From Membranipora membranacea (taxonomy: Eukaryota; Bryozoa; Gymnolaemata; Cheilostomatida; Membraniporidae): a stretch of 64,000 bases of DNA. Shown piece by piece: positions 11,584-23,054 of this stretch. The notes under the pieces were generated by a model. That model was given only the letters and a program-made list of their open reading frames with translations, did not search any database and was not told where the DNA came from. How positions within the stretch are numbered: position 1 is the stretch's first letter; every line of letters begins with the position of its first letter. Both the position numbers and the translations under genes were made by a program. The stretch is taken from positions 36,306,283 through 36,370,282 of the forward strand of contig OU612066.1 of the NCBI GenBank assembly GCA_914767715.1, written 5' to 3'.

Positions 11584-12267
11584 GCTAGCATACTTGCCAA
11601 CCTGTACGCATAAAGCGTTTGTAAACGCTTATTTGACACTAATTGAGTTTTAAATGCAAAACGCTAGTTGTACTCATTTATGGTTTTCCAAACGCCTGTT
11701 CATCTAATTAGGCAATCAAAAACGCATCTTTTATCTTTAGTGTTTACTTGGTTGTCATGGTTAAATAATAGACTAAAAATCTGGTATTGGCTGCAGAAAA
11801 CCATGATGTTGTTTTACAGTTGACTTTCTACCTGTCCAAGTTTTGCATGAGCCAAATTGCAACTTTTCTTCAATCAGAGTAACAAAGTTGTCTACCTCCT
11901 TGTTGGGGTGAGATAACTCAGATCTCCTGCCCCAGTGTTTCAAGGGCAAACCAGGGAGGATGGGCAAACAGGGTTTCAAATAGCCTGTCTTGTCCAGACA
12001 GGCTAGGTTACAAACATTTTCTCATTTATTATTAGCAGATTGCACCTTACAACGCATAGGGAAAAAGACTAATGTTGAGTGATCTGCACTCCTACGCTAC
12101 TAAGGACTACTTACTGTGATAATACAATTTTTCGCGCGTAGCGCGAAAAATTTTTTGGGGCGTTTTCTGGTCATTTGAGGCACCCTGGAGTTTTGTACTC
12201 ATTTTTAAGCATTTTGCAAATTTTTGTACTCATTTTGGAAAGATTAGGTTGGCAAGTCTGCGCTAGG
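11584..12267. mobile_element. Non-autonomous DNA transposon relic with TIRs
   Basis: The left end reads GCTAGCATACTTGCCAACCT, and the right end, read on the other strand, gives CTAGCGCAGACTTGCCAACCT. The inner 12 bases (ACTTGCCAACCT) are identical and the outer parts similar. No transposase frame lies inside. The interior holds repeated TTTGTACTCATTTT words near the right end, a CGCGCG hairpin, and a stretch (11936-12075) related to the TTAA element at 34835. No clear target-site duplication is visible, so the superfamily stays open. Confidence 0.5.
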
Positions 12268-12601
12268 CGTACTGTTATACTGTAAGTGGATCATCATTTA
12301 AATGTGAATCCGTGACATGGGAGATATCATACTGTAGACCCCTCTAGACCCTGGATTTTCGCACTTAAAAACTAGGTTAAATCATTCAATAATGTACTTG
12401 TGCAACAAAATTTACTTTTTCTGTTCACTGCAAAGCTTTGATATGAACAGTGGTTGTTTCTTGCTTTCCTAGACACTTTAAACTAATTATTTTTGCTGCC
12501 AAACAGATATACATGCATTTTTGTGGCTCAGCTATAAATTTCAACAGCAGCTTTAAACTCCCGTTACTCAGAGCCATAAATACAACTGAGAGTAACAATC
12601 A

Positions 12602-13659
12602 TTGGTACAGTTCTCTTGGGTTATCTTAGTGATAATTGTTGTCAGCCGTATAGCCGGCATTACCTTTGCTATTACAACAACAGGGGTGCTAGCTGATGAG
12701 TATCTCAGACTATTCAATGTGGAGCAGGCTAAGACAAACATCATCCCTTCAACTCTACTTTGCGTACTTATGTTCTCAGGTAATCATGTTTATCTAAAAC
12801 ATTTTATTATCTCAAAATCGGGTTGGCTAGCAAAGAGGAGAGAGTAGTTGGGCCTAGGATTCAGTTGATTCCATGATTTGCTTTTGCTTATGAAGAATGT
12901 GGACATATAAGCTTTGGTCATATGACGCTCGAGACTGTATTGGAGGCTATGTCGGCGAGTTAACCCAGGGAAGGCATTTTCCAATTTACTCCTAATCTGT
13001 ACTACTCTCTGTACAGTACCCCTCATTTATTATTTGTAAATTTTGAATACCCTCGGCATTGAATAAGGTTGATGGCCATGCATGATGGTTAAATTTAAGC
13101 AGCTTGTATGTAGATTATCAAGTATCAATCCTTGACCCTATATAGTATGGCAGTCAGACGGTGTCACATATGTGGTTTAACTTTTTGCTAAATCTTATTA
13201 TTTTACATTTCGAACTCTATTTTTGCCTCATTCTGCGGGATCTCTAAGGCATTGAGGTCATCCATGATATGATATATGTTTGTTTTTAATTGCCTATCAT
13301 AGTTTAAACCACAATTACTACAATTCCTGTGACAACGAGTCAAAGAAACTTATATATGAATGAAAATATGACCAGCTTGTCAGGGTGATACGAGTTATAC
13401 CAGCAGTGTATAAAATCAGCTGATGATATTTACTACTGATCACAGTGTATTCCAAAGTACAGTCGTCAAATCCTCTAAAATATTGCAACAAAAATTCACT
13501 CTAAGATTCCTTTATGTTACAGTTCCTGTCAACACTATGCTTATGAAGGTAATCGGAGTACGAAAAATATCTTTGATGGGGACTGTCATAACGCTTATCG
13601 GAATTGTTCCCTCTCCTCTAAAATATGGCATCTTGTGATATCATACAGTATTGTTTCAG
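12602..13659 (+). pseudogene. MCT (SLC16-like) transporter, truncated copy
   Basis: Exons 1 and 2 of the intact MCT gene at 31.5-36.5 kb are recognisable. Exon 1 ends at 12779 with a donor, and encodes GVLADEYLRLFNVEQA and the first membrane span. Its 5' end lacks the segment before FSWVILVI. Exon 2 (13523-13659, acceptor TTATGTTACAG) is seven bases shorter than the intact one, in the region matching IPSLFATKIW, which throws it out of frame. The large third exon is absent before the GNAT copy begins near 14 kb. It cannot encode a carrier. Confidence 0.85.
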
Positions 13660-14170
13660 GTTAGTACGGATTTATACATAATAATGGCTAATCATATATC
13701 TCAATGGTAATAGCCGCGTGACAAGGCTAAAATTTTAGTAGAAGATAAACTGTAGTGAAAGCGGGTCTGTTAAAGAGGTGAGGTGACATGAATTGGCTTG
13801 CTGAGATTCGGTTGACGTCATTCGGTCCATCACATCCTCAACAAATTCAGTCACAATCTAGGTTAAGGTCTCTGCATTTCAGGCTTGACATGTTTTTTTA
13901 TAGCGTATGAATAAAAGATATAATTATAAATAGTAAAATAATTGATGTTGTAAAAATATATATATGTATATGTCCTAACAAGTCAACTTTTCATTACTAG
14001 CTTCAGGTCTACCGCCATTGTTGTCTTGGCTGTGTTTTTACTTCTTGCTCTGGTCTCCAGTCCAATTAATCAAAGCCAAAACATTGGTTTGTCAACTTTA
14101 ATTAGATCAATAAGATACGGGAAGCCTATATTCTCTAGGTAACTAGGTCTACAATATGCACATCAAAGAA

Positions 14171-15489
14171 ATGATCGAAATATAGGAATGTGCCGCCGTA
14201 CTATTCAGTGATTTTTGTCGACATTAATTGTCTCCAATTTTCACATTCTGAAGTTTGAAAAGGAGAATTGAAAACTTGATATAACTAATTTTTCCTGCAT
14301 ACCCGTAGAAGTTAGAAAACAAAGAGGATAACTGGCCGTTGTTACTTGAGCCATGGTACAGCTTCCATAACAACTCCCTGTCAAAATCTTGTGTGAGTGG
14401 ATTTCACACAGAGGAGGGGAGAGCTCTCCTCAGGTCATGCCTGCGTGATATGGTACAGAGTTCTGATTGTCCAGTTGTTATAGCCTGGGTCAGCGAAAAG
14501 GAAAAGGTACAGTAATCATTGGGCGCCTCCCTCAATATCCTTGCTCAATTCATCTACATTCACAACTATTACCAGTGACCTAGCCTAATTTCTATTGCCT
14601 AGTGCTGACACAGTGCAGTTCACTTAATTCAGACCTCTGTGGATGGGGACCACAAACATGTGTCCTAATTGAGCAGAATTCGAATTAAGTGACATTAGAA
14701 TGCATTGAGATCTGGTTGAAGGGATCAATATTCCTTGTCTGAATTACCAGGAGTTTTGATTTCAAAGTTTGAATTGACCAGGTTACACTGTATTTTTATG
14801 GTACAAGGATCTACCGGTACTTCTAGTCTCACAGTGAGAATACTGTAACATACTGAGTGAAGGTGAGGTATATAACCCTTACGAATGGTTGATAGTTGGC
14901 AACACAGATGCTTATATCAAAACATATGATATACACATATAAATTGATCTAATATGTAGTCTGGTGCGAGGTTTATATTGTGTGGTGTAGTGTATCTATA
15001 CCAGCTTTCCTTGGGTTTTTGTAGGTAGTGGGCATGAGTTTCCATCTACTAAACCATCGCCATGAAGATCGGAATATACCTTATCATGATAGGCCAGGCA
15101 CATTCAAATATGATAAATTTGATTGGTCTGAAAAAACCCTTGCTGACCTTTGGAGAAAAAAAGACTTCTATATGAATCACGGCATAAAACTCGACTTGTT
15201 CACCAGATTTCAGTGAGTGCACAAATTTTGTTTTTGATAATGCTGATAATATGTGTGCTATGTGCTCGAATAATTCAGATGCTTTTATGCTGAGGATTGT
15301 CCATTGCACAAGGGAGAGATTTCCTTTGTCTTTGAGGGAGGAGTATGAACGTTTCTTCACTCTGTATGTTGATTGGAGATGATCTTACTGCAGTCAGTCA
15401 GCTGAATACTGGTGACAGAATTAGTGTCTTAGAAATAAGACACAATTAAACTAAAGTTGCCCAGTCATAATACTGAGTATGATCAGCAC

Positions 15490-15576
<87 letters not shown>

Positions 15577-16080
15577 AAAATAGTAATAAAACTACCAAAA
15601 TAGATGTAGGGTATATAATAGAGATACTTTACCCAACCATTGAACTATAGATGTTGAATGATGATGCACATTTCAGTTTCGGGCAGTGTGATGCACATTT
15701 GTATTTTGAATATTATGCTACTAACCTACAGGTTGGGCACCAGATTTATTGAATGCTTATATTCCTATGACTCTATCTACTTGTTTTATAGGGAAGACAC
15801 CTGCTGGAATCTGTCACTGTTATCAGTACTACCAGAATATGGAGGGCAAGGTATTGGTCAGTGTATCACCGAATACAGCTTAAAAATAGCTAAAGAAATG
15901 GGAGCGGAAATTGTCTGGGCTTACTTTGGCAGCAATTTCAGTCAGAAGATCGGATTGAAGTGTGGATTTGAGCCGGTGGTGACATCACGTGATGAGCAGG
16001 ACTATAGAAACTATCGAAATATGTCTGAAGTTAACCGTAATACCCACAAGACATGTGTCTCTATGGTCAGAAAACTATAG
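14171..16080 (+). pseudogene. GNAT N-acetyltransferase, copy with dead first exon
   Basis: Four exons match the intact minus-strand gene. Exon 1 (14171-14185) reads MIEI then TAG, and the donor GTATG has become GAATG. Exons 2 (14309-14506), 3 (15025-15212) and 4 (15732-16080) are open with conserved splice sites and phases. Exon 4 contains the acetyl-CoA site (EYGGQGIGQ) and WAYFGSNFSQKIGLKCGFEP, typical of arylalkylamine-type GNATs. An AATAAA follows at 16200-16205. Only the first exon is broken, so a different upstream first exon could still rescue it. I call it a pseudogene on the evidence of exon 1. Confidence 0.75.
15490..15577 (+). repeat. (GAT)n microsatellite
   Basis: About 29 near-perfect GAT units lie in intron 3 of the GNAT copy. 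The inverted GNAT copy has the matching imperfect (ATC)n tract at 27797-27862, so the tract predates the duplication and has lengthened here. Confidence 0.9.
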
Positions 16081-16582
16081 GCAAGCTGTAGTGTGTAATC
16101 TCTATCGGCAATCGACTTCTTGATAAACTAATCAAAACATGATCATAATTTTGTTGTGGCTTAGATGGTTTTTCCCCAATACCAATGTGAGAATTTTGCA
16201 ATAAATATTGGAGGAAAATGAAACGAGCACTATTGTTCCATTAAGTATTAAGTTCCATTATAGTATTAAGTTCAACAATATACAAAACAAAACCATCAAA
16301 ATGGGGGTTTACAGGATTACAAACAGCTATCAAATAATAAAAAAAATATGAGATCCCTACACATTATGATGAATGATACAGAGTGGTGAATTAACCAGTT
16401 TCATTGACTTTCTCACTTTAGCACATTATAAACTGCATGTCCCATACTATAAAAAAAAACATAAAAACTCACTGTTATTTTACTTATATTGTTTAATCTG
16501 CGACATATATAAAATGGCGGACTGTGTGAGGAGACGTTCGTTTGAGTCATTAAAATAATACTACTGTGGAGTCGGTAGTGAT

Positions 16583-16806
16583 GGTCTCATGAGACTTGTC
16601 TCCACGAGACACTGTCTCATCGAGACACAAACTCGTGATATATGTCGAGACTTGTTCAATATAAACACTGTTTTTGTCACGGTTTTTGCCACAGGTTTTG
16701 GGTTTTTTAAGCCAAAAACACCAAAAAAGTGGCAGCTTTCAATTTTATCGGCACCAATATATGTCTCGGTCTCGTCTCAAACTTTGTTGCTGTCTCGGTT
16801 ACGTCC
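16583..16806. repeat. Foldback element rich in GTCTC/GAGAC
   Basis: The left end contains GTCTCATGAGAC, GTCTCCACGAGAC and GTCTCATCGAGAC in close succession. The right end (16760-16806) contains four GTCTC words in one orientation. The ends can pair with each other and each left unit is itself palindromic. The middle has no coding sense. Confidence 0.5.
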
Positions 16807-17084
16807 TTTCTCGGCAAAATCTGACAATTTGCCAACACTAGGAGTTGGTGGGTGGTGTTGTCAAAACTTTACTAAGATGGGAATCAGTAATGAAAAATCA
16901 TTGTTAGATGACATATCGATAGCAATTAATGATTCTGTGTAGCTGAACTCTGGAAAGATGATGTTAAGAGATTGTTCATGGATAGATTTGAATCTTGGCT
17001 CGCTGCTGTGAGATAAGATAGTGGACCATGATATAACAGCATAGCTGATGACAGGTCAGATGTGGGATATGTAGAACATCTTCA

Positions 17085-17830
17085 ACTCATCAGTATTGAG
17101 TCGAATTGTTTTCAGTTTTCAGAACCTCATGTGTAACAAGTTGATAAAACTGTATCAATATGATGGAAAAATTCAACATGTTATCCAAGCGAACTCCTAA
17201 GAAATTAATAATGTTGGATGGATGTAAGATATGATCAACAATCAAAAATTAAATTGGCATCATGAGAAACACTACTAGACAACTGATGTTCAGCACTACT
17301 GTATTTGATGGATTGAGGAGTATGTGACTATCTGCTGACTAGTTCTTGGCTGCTAGTAGAGCTGGTGTTATTGCAGACTGGTCAGAGTGGTGTCTTACAG
17401 TGGTGTGGAAGCTGGTATCCTCTACATACTTTGGTAGTAACTTGTATGGGGCTGACCTTTGCGTCAGGTAGTCTGAGTTGGCTTTGTTATACTTAATGCA
17501 CTGCTTCCGATCTTGGAGGAAGTTGGCGATAACTTGGAAAATATGTTTGTTGAAGCTATATTTCAACATGTCAGTAGCGAGAGCTGGCGGGTGGCGATCG
17601 ACATTTTAATAACATTAATTGAATTGCCCAAGTCATGACACCAATCCTCACATCATCAAGCTTATTAATATTTTTTTGCTGGCCCTGGCACATTCTGAAG
17701 AACATCATTTTAGTGATGAAGATTGTTGTCAATAAATTTTAATAGAAAAATCAATAAAGCGACTGGATTGAAGAAATATTGCATCTATACAATGACTGGT
17801 GGGATAATGATGATGGTAACCATGCAATGT
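17085..17830 (-). mobile_element. LINE-derived repeat with internally deleted RT, copy 1
   Basis: Read on minus, the sequence encodes IANFLQDRKQCIKYNKANSD, then a jump to LLPKYVEDTSFHT, then ALLAAKN. In full-length LINE reverse transcriptases the core between YLT...PQG and the YVDD box is much longer, so part of the RT domain is missing. The same deleted form recurs at 21.0-21.85 and 22.1-22.7 kb on +, so the deleted version was itself copied or duplicated. Confidence 0.6.
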
Positions 17831-17989
17831 TCAAATACGGTCTGTCTTTGAGACAGACAATTCTATTATTTTTGGAAAAAACTCAATATGTGTTATGAGG
17901 TTTATGATATCAGTGGCAAGGTCAAAAAGTGTGAGCGTTCATTGTCCGTATCAATTATTGCCCTGCCTGGGCACCAACCAAGGTGGTGC

Positions 17990-18925
17990 CCAAGAAAAAA
18001 GATCAAATCTAAATCGGACGATTATTCAGTAGGAATTCTTGTGAAACATTTCATCCCTGAGGACTGCTCAAGGCATCTCAAGCGCTAGTCTATCATTATT
18101 ACAGCAATATCTTTGAACCTCCCCTAATCCGAATTGTTACTCAGCTCGTCATGCACAAAGCTGATGCTACTTAGCACATTCTTCACTACCCATTTACGCG
18201 TTTCTGCGATGTTCCATGATTTATGATACCACCGTATAGTCCAATTTTTACATTTATCTATCGTTGGAAAGCTAATCAAAAACTTTCGAAAATAATGGTT
18301 TTGGCATGACGTCAATGTTTAAATCTGTCAACGTTGGTATCATAACCTATGCAGCATCAGCTTTGAGCATGACGTCGTGCAAAACTCAAAGTAGTTGCTG
18401 ACTCTTAGCTGAGCTACACTTCAGTTTAGGGAAGGTACAGAGAAACTGCTGTAATAATGATAGAGCACAGGCTAAATATAATTATTGCAACAAGTCTAGC
18501 TCAGGCTGCCACTTTAGTACGCTCAAAGACATACCAGTAGTTTACACAAACTACCGTGTTACAAAAGCCAGCCTGTTCAGTCAATATGTTTCCCAAAAAG
18601 ATTTTTGTAATATGTTTTTGCCAATCTCTTTTTTTATGAAACATGTTTTATTTTTATTAACTTGTAATGCTTGCTTCATATAATCCATATCACCTGCTAC
18701 AAATTTCTGCAGCAAAGAAAATCAGTAAATCAAAAAATAACTGATCTGTGTGGTTCATTGTTATATGGGTTTGAGCATCATTTTTAGCACCTGATAGATG
18801 AAATGTTTAAAAAGGATTCTCACTGAATAATCATTCGATTTAGATTTTGTCTTCTTCCTTATGCATAAGGTGCAATCTGCTATCAATCTATGAGAACTTG
18901 TTTGAAACCCTGGTTACCCTTTAAA
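17990..18925. mobile_element. TTAA-type MITE family, rearranged foldback copy
   Basis: The right end (18880-18925) reads GAAACCCTGGTTACCCTTTAA, matching the end of the clean element at 34835-35211. Sequence matching that element's interior occurs twice, in direct orientation at 18005-18200 and inverted at 18410-18870. This suggests two copies joined head to head or an inverted rearrangement. There is no transposase frame. Confidence 0.45.
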
Positions 18926-18959
18926 GCTAAAGTTTGTGACACACAGATTAATGTTATAG

Positions 18960-19335
18960 ATCAGCCCTGTAGTTTGCCTCTGCTAACATCTATCACTTCT
19001 TCTTCTCCAAATTTTTTTAACTGTTATCACATCTTGCTCTGATGCTGATTATAACTGACTATGCCCACAAATGATGAAAATAATAAATTGATCATAATCT
19101 AAGTATTTTTGAATTTCATGCATGCAAAACTACTGAGTATGTAAAATAAAGCTACTGTCGTGAAAAATGAATTGATGTTGAAGATAGGTCATTTAGCCTG
19201 ATCCTAGTGTTCTTTTCGGTGTCCAAAGGTATTTCTTACAATTCTGCCTTCGGCTATCTCGATTTGATCAATCTTTGAGTAGATCTACGCCAAAGTGATC
19301 CTCTGCTATCACCTTTCACTTCTTATATATATGTA
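18960..19335 (+). repeat. Direct repeat of 29432-29795
   Basis: Long matches to the second copy include TGCTAACATCTATCACTT, GCCCACAAATGATGAAAATAA and CAATCTTTGAGTAGATCTAC. Both copies end in a TATATATA-rich tract. They lie in the same orientation although the GNAT segment between them is inverted. Confidence 0.7.
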
Positions 19336-19369
19336 TATTTATATACATATATATATACATATCACACAT

Positions 19370-20990
19370 ATCACATTATTGATAAAATTGATATAGTGTC
19401 TGATAAAACTGTTACTACCACATGCACATCTTGATTTTTTATTGGTGAATGACAGACAGAAAATAATACTTGTGTAGATTACAAAAGCGTCAGTAGAAAG
19501 ATTTATTGTCACTGACAGTGAGTAAGCCTGTGTGAAAGCAATAAACTTTGGTTCATTCGGTAATCATTATCAAACCTATCACTTATTTACCCTCATAGGG
19601 TTGAGTATAACCCAGTAAATCCTTAACCTTGCTTGCAGTCTTTATAAATAAGCATTAAATAATTAAAGTTCACCTTCCTCACACATGATATCCTATACCT
19701 ACATGATCACACCTATAGGTAGGTATGTCGGGAAATTCTATCTTGTCAGGATAGCCAGCATGGGCTTGGCTTTAATAAGTCCCTATATCCAACTTGTTCG
19801 GATGAACGCGTAAAGCCTAACGGCAACCTGCCAGTCGAAAAGTCTGTTTAAATCAAGGCTACCAGCCAGGCATAAAAATGTGTGGTTTATCAACTATACT
19901 ATGATTTTATTGTGTACTAACTATCTAACTAAAACTAACAGAGTTACAAAGATTCAATGTATAAATCAGTAAAAATAATCAGTGCGTTTAGTCTCGTCCG
20001 CTAGCAAACATGAAGTGCCGATGAGCAGGCTAAAGTAACACTTGTGAAAGCAATGATTCATAGGAAGTTAGATACAGTCAAGGCATTAAATGTTATGGAC
20101 AACTGATTATTATAAAAGACAAGACATGAGAATTTGAATGCATGAATAATAACCTCAGTATATAATATATATAGCAGTCAAAGACCAGAATTCCCCACAG
20201 GTATATCATATCCAGTGCTGTCCCCAGCAAGGCAGGTTAGGCTTTCCACTAATACAAGGAGCCTTTCCAATTTTCTATTGTCAAAAATCATTTTCATCAG
20301 TAAAAATCAATATTCTCATTAGGAATAATAACAATTCAGGATTTGTCTTTATCTGCTATACATGAGTTGCTATGACATCAAGTATTTTTATCCCCCTCAC
20401 TCAAAGATCAAGAAACTCAAGCTTTACTGTCATCCTCAATAAATCAGATTGATTTTAATCTGGATCTTGGGCAAGAAAGATCCTGAGCTTTGTATTGCAT
20501 GCCAGTGTGATAAACATGATAACAATTCCTTATTCTTATTCAGGGGAGATTGGGTGGTATATTGCCAAACAAATGCACACTCTTTACATGTTCCGGGTAT
20601 GACTTGTAAACAAATAGCCCAACCATCAAATTGTGTGTCGGTGCTTTTGTCCATTCCCACCGCCCACTGAAAATCCTTGGGACAGCACTGTCATATCTAT
20701 ATTAATTAGGCCGTGTAATATTATGATACACAGCAGTGGACAACATACTACATAACATATTTATGCCTCCACCCTAATGACAGCTGCTAAGAGGCACAGA
20801 AAGGTTTGAGGTAGGTTAGAGGCATAGGTAGGAGAAGATTAAGAAGAAGAGGGGAGGATGATGATACGAGGATTGGTGTCATTACTTGGGACGAGAACCT
20901 GACCTGAGACATGCAAGCCAGTCCTTTGTCAATGTTCAGTAACAAATAACAACCACCAACAACCTATTCTAGACATGGGCAAAATACAGG
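19370..20990. other. Spacer of the inverted duplication, no gene seen
   Basis: This central part separates the two arms. Short frames occur on both strands (for example near 20440-20670), but they overlap each other and show no domain or splice support. Confidence 0.4.
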
Positions 20991-20999
20991 CTTTCTCAG

Positions 21000-21850
21000 C
21001 TGGTGCCTAGGAAGGGCAATACATGGATGAGACAATACATGCTCAAAATTTTTGACCTTGCCAATGATATCAATAACCTCATTACACATTTACATAATAA
21101 GTTTTTTCCATAAATAGCAGAAATGGCTGTCACATGCACAGTTTAGTACTTGTACATTGCACAGTCATGGTTGACATCATCATTATCCCACCAGTCATTG
21201 TATAGATGAAATAATTGTTCAATCCAACCGCTTTATTGATTTCTTTATTAACATTTAATAACAACAATCTTCATCATTAAAATGATGTTCAATTCCGAAT
21301 GTGCCAGAGCCAGCAAAAAAATAAAAATTAAACGGGATGATACAAGGATTGGTGTCATGACTTGGGCAATTTAATCAATGTCATTAAAATGTCGATCGCC
21401 ACCAGCCAGCTCTCCCTACAGACAGCTTCAACAACCACATTTTCCAAGTTATTGCCAACTTCCTCCAAGATCGGTAGCAGTGCACTAGGAATAAGAAGGC
21501 CAACTCAGAGTACCTTGATGTAAAGGTCAGCCCCACAGAAGTTGAAGCTAAAGTATGTAGATGATATCAGCTTCCACACCGCTGTAACACACTGCTCTGA
21601 CCAGTCTGGGATAACTCCAGCTCTTCTAGCAGTCAAGAACTGGTCAGCAGATAGTCGCATGCTCCTCAATCCATCATGGATAGTAGTTCTGGACACTAGA
21701 TTGTCAAGTAGCTTTTCTCATGAGGCAAATTTCATTTTTGATTATTAATTGTATCTTACAGCCATCACACAGCATCAATTTCTTAGGAGCTCATGTGGAA
21801 AATTTATGTTGAATTTTAGCTGTCATATTATTATAGTTATATCAACTTGT
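21000..21850 (+). mobile_element. LINE-derived repeat with internally deleted RT, copy 2
   Basis: This is the inverted counterpart of 17085-17980. It encodes KLKYVDDISFHTAV and ALLAVKNWSADSRMLLNPS, an RT fragment in which the YVDD box survives but upstream RT blocks are gone. The left end matches the complement of 17880-17975, which shows that it belongs to the same inverted duplication as the GNAT copies. Confidence 0.6.
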
Positions 21851-22104
21851 AACACACGTGGTTTGGAAAACTGAAAACAATTAGAGTCAATACCGATGGG
21901 TTGAAGATTTTCTGCATCTCCAACATCTGATCAGTCATCAGCTATGCTGCCCCATTATGTTCCCTCTCTTATCCCACAACAACAAGCAAAGAGTCGAATC
22001 TATCCCGAAATACTTTCTTAACATCATCCCTACATCACTCAGCCACACAGAATCATTAATTGCTATAAATATACCTCAAAGACAGCCGTGTATTTGAACA
22101 TTGC

Positions 22105-22695
22105 CTAGTCATGGTTGCCATCATCATTATCCCACCAGTCATTGTAAAGATGCAATATTTCTTCAATCCAGCCGCTTTATTGATTTCTTTATTAACATTT
22201 AATAACAACAATCTTCATCATTAAAATGATGTTCTTCCGAATGTGCCGCAGCCAGCAAAAAAATTAAAATTAAAGGGGATGATACAAGGATCGGTGTCAT
22301 GACTTGGGCAATTTAATCAATGTCATTAAAATGTCGATCGCCACCAGCCAGCTCTCCCTACAGACAGCTTCAACAACCACATTTTCCAAGTTATTGCCAG
22401 CTTCCTCCAAGATCGGTAGCAGTGCATTAAGTATAACAAAGCCAACTCAGACTACCTGACGCAAAGGTCAACCCCATACAAGTTACTACCAAAGTATGTA
22501 GACGATACCAGCTTCTACACCTCTGTAACACACCACTCTGACCACTCTGCAATAACACCAGCTCTTCTAGCAGCCAAAAACTAGTCAGCAGATAATCGCA
22601 TGCTCCCAATTCCATCAAAGACAGTAGTGCTAAACACCAGTTTGTCAAGTGGTTTTTCTCATGATGCCAATTTAATTTTTGATTGTTAATCATAT
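22105..22695 (+). mobile_element. LINE-derived repeat with internally deleted RT, copy 3
   Basis: This is a direct repeat of copy 2 about 944 bases further on, sharing CATTATCCCACCAGTCATTG, the AAAATGATGTTC segment and the CCAGCCAGCTCTCCCTACAG segment. The YVDD region here reads KYVDDTSFYTSVT, with a stop in the segment matching AAKN. It appears to be a tandem copy made within the right arm. Confidence 0.6.
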
Positions 22696-23054
22696 CTAAG
22701 TCTGAGTCGTCATTGCGGAGAAGGTTCCCCTCCAAAGTACAGGTACAGGGACCCATGGTACCCAAGCTGCACCCTATACCCTTGCCCCCGGAATACCGGC
22801 TGGTTTATTTACCACTCTGTGTCATTCATCATAATGTGTAGGGATCTCATATTTTTCTATTATTTGATAGCTGTTTGTAAACCTGTAAACCCATATTTTG
22901 ACAGTTTTGATTTGAATATTGTTTAAATTGATACTATATGTAATGGAATAATTGTACTCGTTTCATTTTCCTCTAATAATTATCATTCATTGTTTATTAT
23001 TAAATAGTTTATCAGGGACTCGATTACCAATAGATATTACACATTACAGCTTGC

